From CAYFKJ01 sp964401845 (lineage in GTDB: Bacteria > Pseudomonadota > Alphaproteobacteria > UBA2966): DNA of 5,842 nt. The position numbers were made by a program, and so were the translations under genes. How positions within the stretch are numbered: the stretch's first letter is position 1; each line of letters begins with the position of its first letter. The stretch is taken from NCBI GenBank assembly GCA_964401845.1, contig CAYOAD010000232.1, positions 1 through 5,842 of the forward strand, written 5' to 3'. The notes under the pieces are model-generated. The model did not search any database and was not told the DNA's origin. It was given only the letters and a program-made list of their open reading frames with translations. Positions 1-5,842 of the stretch are shown one piece after another.

Positions 1-1209
1 TCAACTTTGCTCATTTTTGTTGCGTCGATTTTTCTGACCGTTTCGGCCTGGGCCGAGAACAAGTACGCCGCAGCCGTGGTGATCGGCAACATGAGCTACC
101 AAGGCGACCGCATACCCAATGTCGACTTTGCTCGCAACGATGCTGAAGCTTTCAAGCGATATCTAATCGATATTCTCGGCTACCGGGAAGGCAACATCAT
201 TGATCTTCGTGACGCCACCCAGGCGCAAATGATGGCGGCGTTCGGCAACCGGGAAACGCACGAGGGAACGCTTTGGCAGTATTTGCGGCCCGGTCGTTCG
301 GACGTCACCGTGTTCTATTCGGGACACGGGGTGCCGGGGCTGAAAGACCGGCGCGGCTACCTGCTGCCGGTTGACGCCAACCCCGAGAAACCGGAGATCA
401 ACGGTTATCCGGTGGACGTACTGTATAAAAATCTTGCCAAGCTGGAAGCGCGGTCGGTCACCGTATTTCTCAATGCTTGTTTTTCCGGTGAAAGCGGCGG
501 CGGGATGCTGCTCAGCAACACCTCCGGCATTTCGATCAAGCCGAAAATGCCGGACGAGGCAAAAGGCATGGTCGTCCTGACGGCGGCGCAGGGAGACCAG
601 GTCGCCAGTTGGGATACCAATGCGGAGCACGGCCTCTTTACGGAACACCTACTGGCCGCGATGTACGGCGGTGCGGACCAGGATCCGTATGGCAACGGCG
701 ACGGCAAGGTGACCGTCGACGAGGTCAAGAACTACCTGGACGATGAAATGACCTACTCGGCGCGACGCGAATACGGGCGCAGACAAAACGCCAGCATCCA
801 GGGTGCGGGCAAAAGAATAGTAAGCGTCCTGCCCTCCGGCCGACCGCTCTCCAGGCCGGCCATACAAAAAACCTCTCTACAACCTGCTCCGGCGAAAAAG
901 GCCGCCCTGGCTCCGGCCAGCCCGGGGAAATTGGAAGGGGATTGGGAAGGTGGAGCAAATTTCTATTGCCAAGACGCCCCCTCATGGTTCGACCTCGCCA
1001 TGAACATCAAAGGAAAAAAGATCACTGGCTCCGGCTCGTACGGATTGACAATTTCCGGAAAAGTTGAGGGCGAAACCGATATTACCGGGTCAATTTTCTC
1101 AGGCCTTGGGACAGCCCGGTTCAAGGGATCTCTTTCGTCCGGCAAACTGACCGGCAATTTCACCGACAGCGGAGGATGCAGGGGAGACTTCGAGTTGGGG
1201 CGGAACTAG
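1..1209 (+). CDS. Exported caspase-family (peptidase C14) protein, 5' end cut by the window edge
   Basis: Predicted cysteine endopeptidase of the caspase/metacaspase clan, probably acting in the periplasm or outside the cell. The frame is open to base 1. The first usable start is TTG at base 7, but no charged n-region precedes the hydrophobic stretch, so the true start is probably just upstream. Numbered from that TTG, residues 2-16 form a signal-peptide core ending in AWA, a good signal peptidase I site. The caspase domain spans about 20-270. The catalytic His is H107 in YSGHG and the catalytic Cys is C158 in FLNACFSG; a typical GLFTEHLL segment follows at 209-216. A degenerate EF-hand-like stretch (NGDGKVTVDEV, 230-240) lies late in the domain. 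A Pro/Ala/Lys-rich linker (about 278-308) leads to a Gly-rich, beta-type C-terminal domain (about 309-400), in which C321 and C391 could pair as a disulfide. The family and catalytic dyad are clear; the biological target is unknown. Confidence 0.88.
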   Translation, partial: STLLIFVASIFLTVSAWAENKYAAAVVIGNMSYQGDRIPNVDFARNDAEAFKRYLIDILGYREGNIIDLRDATQAQMMAAFGNRETHEGTLWQYLRPGRSDVTVFYSGHGVPGLKDRRGYLLPVDANPEKPEINGYPVDVLYKNLAKLEARSVTVFLNACFSGESGGGMLLSNTSGISIKPKMPDEAKGMVVLTAAQGDQVASWDTNAEHGLFTEHLLAAMYGGADQDPYGNGDGKVTVDEVKNYLDDEMTYSARREYGRRQNASIQGAGKRIVSVLPSGRPLSRPAIQKTSLQPAPAKKAALAPASPGKLEGDWEGGANFYCQDAPSWFDLAMNIKGKKITGSGSYGLTISGKVEGETDITGSIFSGLGTARFKGSLSSGKLTGNFTDSGGCRGDFELGRN

Positions 1210-1242
1210 TTTCCGGGTGGCTGGAAGGGCCAAAAGGAGTGC

Positions 1243-2571
1243 CTAGAAGTAAGCCCTAAGATCAATCCTGTCCGCTCCCGGAACACTGGTTCGTTCGAAA
1301 TCGGCCTGACGGCCCCAGGGCCTGGTGGCGTCGATACTCAGCCGCCCCCAATGATCCTTGTGGGGATCGCGGTAGAAACCCGGCAAATCTCTGACGATCG
1401 TCATGTCGCGCTGGGCGCTGGCGCGCGTCAGGCAGGCCCAATAGACGTCGTTGAAATCATTTATGTCGACGTCCTCGTCGACCACGATGCAAACCTTGCT
1501 GTAATCGGCATTGACGCCGTATACCTCGGCGAAGACCGCTTGTGCATGGCCCTCGTACTGCTGTTCGATTTTGACCACCGTGTTCATGACGTGGGGTGCG
1601 CACGAGACGTCGAGAATGCCGGGCAACGTGGCGCTCAAATGCCGATAGATCTGAGTTGCGACCGATAACTCCAGTAAGCGCATGTCCTCGGGCGAACCAC
1701 AGAGGATGCCGTGATAGATGGCGTCGCGGCGCGCGGTGACGCCCAGCACTTCGAAGACGTGGTTATCCTCGCGCTCCACATAGAGACCCTTGAACTCGCC
1801 GAAGGGTCCCTCGGGTCGCTTGACGTTCGGCAGGATGCGGCCCTCTATCACGAACTCGGTCTCCGCGGGCACTTCGAGGTCGATATGCCGGCACCGGCGC
1901 ATGGCGTGGCGGCTGCCTTTGAGTTTGTCGGCCAGCGCCATTTCGCTCTCGTCGCGGGGAATGGATGCGACCGACGCCATCAAGTGGCTGGTCGGCGCGC
2001 CGATCAGTATGGCGGCCTCGAGGGCCTCATCCTGTGCCTCTGCCGTCAACTGGTACTGCGTGAGATCGTGGGAGGTGCCGAGGCGGATGCGCAGTTCATT
2101 GTCATCCACATGCATGGCGCGGTGGATCGAGAGGTTCGGCACACCGGTTTGGGGGCCCTTCGCGAGAAAAATACCCGCCGTTATGTAAGGCCCGACATCG
2201 CGGGCCTGATAGGTGATCTGCGGCAAATCGCTCAAACTGATTTCCTCGGCGTCGATCGCAACCGCCTCAGCCGGGGCCGGATCGCGCCCCTCCGCTTCCG
2301 CTAGCATTTGCGTCCAGCGGCGGCAAAAGAGACCGTCGTCCGCCCCGATCAGGCCGCACAATCTGGCACGGCTGCCGAAGACGTTCGTTGCCACGGGAAA
2401 GCGCGTGCCGGCAACTTTGTTGAACAGCAAAGCGCGCTCGCTTTCCTTTTGCGAGGCCTGGCAGATGACGGCCAATTCATGCTTGCCGCTAACCTCCCGG
2501 TCGATGGCGGCGACCTCTCCCCGTGTCGCCAGTCGATTGAAGAATTCTCTCACGGCGTTCCCCTTGCCCAC
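1243..2571 (-). CDS. UbiD-family prenylated-FMN-dependent (de)carboxylase
   Basis: A cytoplasmic UbiD-type enzyme of 442 residues, a normal length for the family. Such enzymes reversibly decarboxylate aromatic, heteroaromatic or alpha,beta-unsaturated acids using prenylated FMN supplied by a UbiX flavin prenyltransferase; no ubiX is in this window. The cofactor and active-site pattern is intact. N146 and R151 lie in GVPNLSIHR, H168 in GTSHDL, E210 in DESEMALA, and E254 and E259 in EGPFGE. Their spacing closely matches the N168/R173/H191/E233/E277/E282 set I recall for fungal Fdc1, so R151-E254-E259 should be the catalytic triad. The C-terminal part (about 355-415) has the usual VVDEDVDI and RDPH motifs. 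The start is uncertain: GTG at 2571 gives the longest frame after an upstream stop. GTG at 2553 has a better ribosome site and gives the usual family beginning, (M)REFF. The substrate is unknown. The gene is transcribed away from the HyuA/HyuB-type pair, which hints at a shared pathway. Confidence 0.93.
   Translation of the reverse strand: MGKGNAVREFFNRLATRGEVAAIDREVSGKHELAVICQASQKESERALLFNKVAGTRFPVATNVFGSRARLCGLIGADDGLFCRRWTQMLAEAEGRDPAPAEAVAIDAEEISLSDLPQITYQARDVGPYITAGIFLAKGPQTGVPNLSIHRAMHVDDNELRIRLGTSHDLTQYQLTAEAQDEALEAAILIGAPTSHLMASVASIPRDESEMALADKLKGSRHAMRRCRHIDLEVPAETEFVIEGRILPNVKRPEGPFGEFKGLYVEREDNHVFEVLGVTARRDAIYHGILCGSPEDMRLLELSVATQIYRHLSATLPGILDVSCAPHVMNTVVKIEQQYEGHAQAVFAEVYGVNADYSKVCIVVDEDVDINDFNDVYWACLTRASAQRDMTIVRDLPGFYRDPHKDHWGRLSIDATRPWGRQADFERTSVPGADRIDLRAYF
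2560..2565 (-). promoter_or_regulatory. Shine-Dalgarno-like site favouring the inner UbiD start
   Basis: On the minus strand AAGGGG lies six bases upstream of GTG at 2553-2551. The outer GTG at 2571-2569 has only a weaker GGGA, nine bases upstream. If the inner site is the one used, the protein loses six residues (MGKGNA) and begins at the family-typical REFF segment. Confidence 0.4.
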
Positions 2572-2604
2572 ACTTCTGTTTCCCGGTCATCTTAGGGGCA
2601 GGTC

Positions 2605-2637
2605 AAGCGGGGCGGCAATGCCGCTTCCCATGCCGCC
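2605..2637. promoter_or_regulatory. Nested inverted repeats in the divergent intergenic region, candidate operator
   Basis: Three overlapping perfect inverted repeats share this short stretch between the UbiD and HyuA-type genes. AAGCGG (2605-2610) pairs with CCGCTT (2621-2626). GCGGCA (2612-2617) pairs with TGCCGC (2619-2624) around a single A. GGCGGCA (2611-2617) also pairs with TGCCGCC (2631-2637). In addition ATGCCGC occurs twice, at 2618-2624 and 2630-2636, 12 bases apart. The position between divergent starts fits a regulator-binding site controlling both directions. The GC-rich arms could also arise by chance or act as an RNA hairpin. No regulator gene is in the window, and no convincing -35/-10 pair stands out on either strand. 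Confidence 0.35.
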
Positions 2638-2672
2638 GGACAGCAAGTATCGTCAGTCCGATTTTGGCAAAC

Positions 2673-2677
2673 GTGGA
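2673..2677 (+). promoter_or_regulatory. Weak ribosome binding site of the HyuA-type gene
   Basis: GTGGA lies eight bases before ATG at 2686. It is the only purine-rich match in the usual window and is weak. No other in-frame start lies near the conserved N-terminal RIGADIGGTFTD motif, so ATG 2686 remains the best choice. Confidence 0.35.
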
Positions 2678-2685
2678 TACCGGTA

Positions 2686-4770
2686 ATGGCGGGAGAAAGC
2701 GGGAATGGCTGGCGCATCGGCGCCGACATCGGCGGCACGTTCACCGATGTGGTTCTCGAAGCGCACGAAAAGCGGTATTCCGACAAGATTCTGACCACAC
2801 ACGATGCGCCTGAGGAAGCCGTTTTGACCGGCATCCGCCAAGTGCTAGAAGACGCAAGCGTCGAACCGCACCAGGTGTTACAGGTAATCCATGGGACGAC
2901 GCTGGCCACCAACGCACTGATCGAACGAAAGGGCGCGCGCACGGCGCTGATCTCGACGGAGGGCTTCCGCGACATCCTCGAAATGGGGACGGAGAGCCGG
3001 TTCGACCACTACGATCTCAATCTGCAAAAACCTGCGCCACTCATTCCCCGCCACCTCCGCCTCACGGTGCCGGAACGGATGAGCGCCAAGGGCGAAGTGC
3101 TGATTCCCCTGGACGAAAAGGCGGTTGGCACGATCATCGCTGAACTGGAAAAACTGGCTATCGAGAGCGTCGCTGTCGGCTTGCTGCACGCCTACGTCAA
3201 TCCGGCACATGAGCAACGCATCGGCGAAATTCTCCGGGCTGAACTGCCGGGCGTGAGCTTCAGCCTTTCCAGTGAGGTGTCGCCTGAGATCCGTGAGTTC
3301 GACCGGCTCTCAACCACCGCCGCCAACGCCTATGTCATGCCCAAGGTGGCGCCCTACCTCAATAACCTGCAGGCCCGTTTGACCGATCTCGGTATCACCG
3401 GCCCGCTGTTTATGATGCTTTCCAACGGCGGCATCTCGGATCTGGCGACGGCCAGCCGGTTTCCCGTCCGGCTGATCGAATCCGGTCCGGCCGGCGGCGC
3501 CATCCTGGCCGGCCACATCGCCGCCCAGTGCGGCTTGGACCACGTGGTCTCCTTCGACATGGGCGGCACGACGGCCAAGATCTGCCTGATCGACGACGGC
3601 GCGCCCAGCACGGCGCGTGATCTTGAGGTGGCCAGGGAGTTGCGCTTCAAACGGGGCAGCGGCCTGCCCTTGCGCATTCCGGTCATCGAAATGGTGGAGA
3701 TCGGTGCCGGCGGCGGCTCCATATCAGGCGTCAACGCCCTCGACATGATCAGCGTCGGACCCGAAAGCGCGGGCTCGGATCCCGGACCGGCCTGCTATGA
3801 TCTCGGCGGCGCCGAGCCCACCGTCACCGATGCCAACGTCATCATGGGACGCATAAAGCCCGATCTCTTTGCCGGCGGGCGCATGAAAATCGACGCGGCC
3901 GCGGCCGAGCACGCGGTTGCCGAACATGTTGCCGAACCGCTGTCGCTCTCAGCCAAGATGGGCGCCGTCGGCATTATCGAGATGGTTGACGAGAACATGG
4001 CCAACGCCACGCGGGAGCACGCCATTGAGCGCGGCAAAACGATCCGCGACCGCACCATGATCGCGTTCGGCGGATGCGCGCCGCTGCACGCCGCCCGCCT
4101 GGCGCAAAAACTGGGGATCGAACGCATTGTCGTGCCGACGGGCGCCGGCGTCGGCTCCGCCATCGGTTTCCTGCGTGCGCCGATCTCGTTCGAAGTCGTG
4201 CGCAGCCGATACCAGCATCTGGGTTCCCTGGACGTCGTCATGATCAACGGCATGCTGGACGAAATGGCGGCGGAGGCTTCCTCTTTCGTCCGCCTCGCCG
4301 CCGGCGACGGAGAAACGGAGGAGAGCCGCAGCGCCTTCATGCGCTTCGTCGGCCAGAACCACGAGATCGATGTTGCCTTGCCTGGTGGAGAGTTGAGCCC
4401 AGGTGTCGGCGAAGAACTCCGCGACATATTCGACGACACCTACCGCGCCCAGTTCGGCCGCACCGTCCCCAACGTCGAGGTCGAAATCGTCAGCTGGTCG
4501 GTATCCAGCCGGGCGCCGCAGGCTGCCGTCGAACTGACCGGAATACCGGCGGAAACGCCGTATGCCGGACCCGCTGAAAACGGCAATCTATGGGATCCCT
4601 CGCTGGGAGAGGAAGTTGAAGCCCGGATTGTCATGCGGACGGACCTGACGCCCGGATCGGCGTTGGCCGGTCCCGCCGTCATCGTCGAGGATGAGACGTC
4701 CAGTGTGGTCCCCAGCGGATTTCAAGCTACCATTAATGATCTCGGCTACATCATCATGGAAGCGGGGTAG
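2686..4770 (+). CDS. Hydantoinase A/oxoprolinase-family ATP-dependent subunit (HyuA/acetone carboxylase beta-like)
   Basis: A full-length, 694-residue member of the HyuA family, the subunit that uses ATP (by phosphorylating the substrate or bicarbonate) in N-methylhydantoinases, 5-oxoprolinases, caprolactamases and acetone/acetophenone carboxylases. The N-terminal domain (about 9-187) starts with the ASKHA-type phosphate loop DIGGTFTD (14-21) and includes HGTTLATNAL (69-78). The central domain (about 200-500) carries EFDRLSTTAANAYVMP (204-219), LSNGG (245-249), ESGPAGG (265-271), the second phosphate loop DMGGTTAK (291-298), EIGAGGGSI (338-346), GSDPGPACY (363-371) and AFGGCAPLHA (460-469). 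The C-terminal domain (about 505-690) ends with the usual AGPAVIVEDETS and PSGF segments. Sequence alone does not separate hydrolase from carboxylase. It is followed after ten bases by its HyuB-type partner, so the two are almost certainly co-transcribed and form a complex. Its start lies 114 bases from the divergent UbiD gene. Confidence 0.93.
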   Translation: MAGESGNGWRIGADIGGTFTDVVLEAHEKRYSDKILTTHDAPEEAVLTGIRQVLEDASVEPHQVLQVIHGTTLATNALIERKGARTALISTEGFRDILEMGTESRFDHYDLNLQKPAPLIPRHLRLTVPERMSAKGEVLIPLDEKAVGTIIAELEKLAIESVAVGLLHAYVNPAHEQRIGEILRAELPGVSFSLSSEVSPEIREFDRLSTTAANAYVMPKVAPYLNNLQARLTDLGITGPLFMMLSNGGISDLATASRFPVRLIESGPAGGAILAGHIAAQCGLDHVVSFDMGGTTAKICLIDDGAPSTARDLEVARELRFKRGSGLPLRIPVIEMVEIGAGGGSISGVNALDMISVGPESAGSDPGPACYDLGGAEPTVTDANVIMGRIKPDLFAGGRMKIDAAAAEHAVAEHVAEPLSLSAKMGAVGIIEMVDENMANATREHAIERGKTIRDRTMIAFGGCAPLHAARLAQKLGIERIVVPTGAGVGSAIGFLRAPISFEVVRSRYQHLGSLDVVMINGMLDEMAAEASSFVRLAAGDGETEESRSAFMRFVGQNHEIDVALPGGELSPGVGEELRDIFDDTYRAQFGRTVPNVEVEIVSWSVSSRAPQAAVELTGIPAETPYAGPAENGNLWDPSLGEEVEARIVMRTDLTPGSALAGPAVIVEDETSSVVPSGFQATINDLGYIIMEAG

Positions 4771-4772
4771 GA
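4769..4772 (+). promoter_or_regulatory. Ribosome binding site of the HyuB-type gene, overlapping the upstream stop codon
   Basis: AGGA begins inside the TAG stop of the HyuA-type gene and lies eight bases before ATG 4781. The overlap suggests translational coupling of the two subunits and supports the chosen start. Confidence 0.55.
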
Positions 4773-4780
4773 AAACGCTC

Positions 4781-5842
4781 ATGACGGACATGCAGCAGGA
4801 TTTCGAGAACATCAGCATGCAGGTGATGTGGACTCGTCTGATGGCGGTGGTCGAGGAACAAGCCAAGTCGCTCATCCGCACGGCCTTCAGTTCGACGGTG
4901 AGCGAGGCGGGCGATCTGTCCGCCGGCATCTTCGACGTCGAGGGCCGAATGGTCGCCCAGGCCTTGACGGGGACGCCGGGCCACGTCAATTCCATGGCCG
5001 AGGGCGTTAAGCATTTCCTGGCGAAAATTCCCGCCGACACCATGCGCGAGGGCGATCACTACATCACCAACGATCCCTGGCTTACTTCCGGACACCTGCA
5101 CGACGTTACAGTCGTCACACCGGCCTTCCGCCGGGGCGAGCTGATCGGCCTCTTCGCCTGCTGCTGCCACCAGGTGGATATCGGTGGACTGGGCCAGTGC
5201 CCTGACGGCAAATCGGTGTTCGAGGAAGGCCTCTACATACCCATTATGTATTTGGCCCGCCAGGGCGCGATCAACGGCGACCTGATCGAGCTCGTCAGGG
5301 CCAACGTGCGCAGCCCCCATCAAGTTGAGGGCGACATAATGTCCTACATGGCCTCCAACGAAGCGGGCGGACGCTTTCTCAACCAAATGCTGGACGAATT
5401 TCCCGACGCGTCCTTCCGGGACCTGGCGACGTTCATCATCGATCGCTCGAGGAACGCAGTAGTGGACTTGATCCGCAAACTGCCCAACGGCGTCCACCAC
5501 AACACCATCACCACTGACGGCGTTGACGAGCCGGTGACGCTCAAAGCCGCCGTCGAGATCAGGGATGAGGAAATCCACGTCGACTTCGCCGGCAGCGCGC
5601 CGGCCAGCAAATTCGGCATCAACCTCGTGATGAACTACACCGTGGCCTACAGCGCCTTCGGCATCCGCGCCGCCGTGGCGCCCGACATCCCCAACAACGC
5701 CGGATCGCTCGAGCCCATCGTCATATCGGCGCCGGAGGGTTCGATCCTCAATGTCCAGCGGCCGGCGCCGGTGAGCGCCCGGCACATCATCGGCCAGTCC
5801 CTACCCGACCTGGTTTTGGGCTTCCTGGCGGATGTTCCCGGC
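4781..5842 (+). CDS. Hydantoinase B/oxoprolinase-family subunit (HyuB-like), 3' end cut by the window edge
   Basis: The first 354 residues of a HyuB-type subunit; family members are usually about 520-590 residues, so roughly a third is missing beyond base 5842. The frame runs without a stop from ATG 4781 to the edge. It is the partner of the upstream HyuA-type ATPase and in characterised relatives forms the catalytic, metal-containing part of the amidohydrolase or carboxylase complex. Landmarks: FDVEGRMVAQ (51-60), GDHYITNDPW and SGHLHD (91-108), HQVDIGG (130-136), EEGLYIP (148-154), RSPHQVEGD (177-185), VDFAGSA (267-273), then PDIPNNAGS and APEGSILN (301-324) and the PAPVSAR stretch (328-334). 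The H-x-x-D pair H130/D133 matches the metal-ligand pair I recall for the acetone carboxylase large subunit. Three consecutive cysteines (127-129) directly precede it. The substrate cannot be told from the sequence. Confidence 0.93.
   Translation, partial: MTDMQQDFENISMQVMWTRLMAVVEEQAKSLIRTAFSSTVSEAGDLSAGIFDVEGRMVAQALTGTPGHVNSMAEGVKHFLAKIPADTMREGDHYITNDPWLTSGHLHDVTVVTPAFRRGELIGLFACCCHQVDIGGLGQCPDGKSVFEEGLYIPIMYLARQGAINGDLIELVRANVRSPHQVEGDIMSYMASNEAGGRFLNQMLDEFPDASFRDLATFIIDRSRNAVVDLIRKLPNGVHHNTITTDGVDEPVTLKAAVEIRDEEIHVDFAGSAPASKFGINLVMNYTVAYSAFGIRAAVAPDIPNNAGSLEPIVISAPEGSILNVQRPAPVSARHIIGQSLPDLVLGFLADVPG

Noticed and set aside
1211..1226. TTCC/GGAA inverted repeat after the caspase stop codon as a terminator
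   Set aside because: The stem is only four bases long and no T-run follows, so it is too weak to call.
1711..2304. A 197-codon open frame on the plus strand
   Set aside because: It is antisense to the cofactor-binding and catalytic core of the UbiD gene and has no motif of its own.
2489..2590. A 33-residue ATG-started frame on the minus strand overlapping the UbiD start
   Set aside because: It is out of frame with the UbiD gene, has no good ribosome site and an Arg/Gly-rich composition, so a leader peptide role is not supported.
2664..2669. TTGGCA as a possible -35 element for the HyuA-type gene
   Set aside because: A matching -10 element at normal spacing would fall inside the coding region, and none is visible there.
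3795..4439. A 214-codon open frame on the minus strand
   Set aside because: It is antisense to conserved HyuA-type motifs, and its Ser/Ala/Pro/Arg-rich low-complexity composition is typical of a shadow frame.
4754..5785. A 343-codon open frame on the minus strand
   Set aside because: It lies antisense to the HyuB-type gene, whose frame carries clear family motifs throughout. Long antisense frames are common in GC-rich genes, and this translation shows no recognisable domain.

Overview
The window is GC-rich and tightly packed with genes, with bacterial-style GTG starts. The gene content (an exported caspase-like protein, a UbiD-type decarboxylase and a hydantoinase A/B-type pair) suggests a proteobacterium, most likely an alphaproteobacterium. 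That assignment is inferred from gene content and codon style only. No RNA genes, insertion sequences, CRISPR arrays or phage genes are visible.

Layout. Bases 1-1209 (+) hold a caspase-family (peptidase C14) protein whose extreme 5' end lies outside the window. It starts with a signal peptide, continues with the protease domain, and ends with a small beta-rich C-terminal domain. It converges, across a 33-base gap, on a UbiD-family decarboxylase gene on the minus strand (1243-2571). The UbiD gene is in turn divergent from a plus-strand operon, with about 114 bases between the two starts. That operon encodes a full-length hydantoinase A/oxoprolinase-type ATPase subunit (2686-4770) and, ten bases later, the matching hydantoinase B-type subunit (4781 to the right edge, cut off). 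The divergent intergenic region contains nested GC-rich inverted repeats that could form a shared operator.

How the genes may work together. HyuA/HyuB-type proteins form an ATP-dependent enzyme that either opens cyclic amides (N-methylhydantoinase, 5-oxoprolinase, caprolactamase) or carboxylates ketones (acetone and acetophenone carboxylases). UbiD enzymes use prenylated FMN to decarboxylate, or reversibly carboxylate, aromatic and unsaturated acids. Divergent placement around a common control region suggests one catabolic module for a small, possibly aromatic or heterocyclic, compound, but the substrate cannot be read from this sequence. The caspase-like gene appears to belong to a separate transcription unit and shows no evident link to the metabolic genes.

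No clearly new system is evident. The points most worth a second look are the caspase's architecture and its altered specificity-pocket residue, and the UbiD/HyuAB pairing with its palindromic intergenic region.
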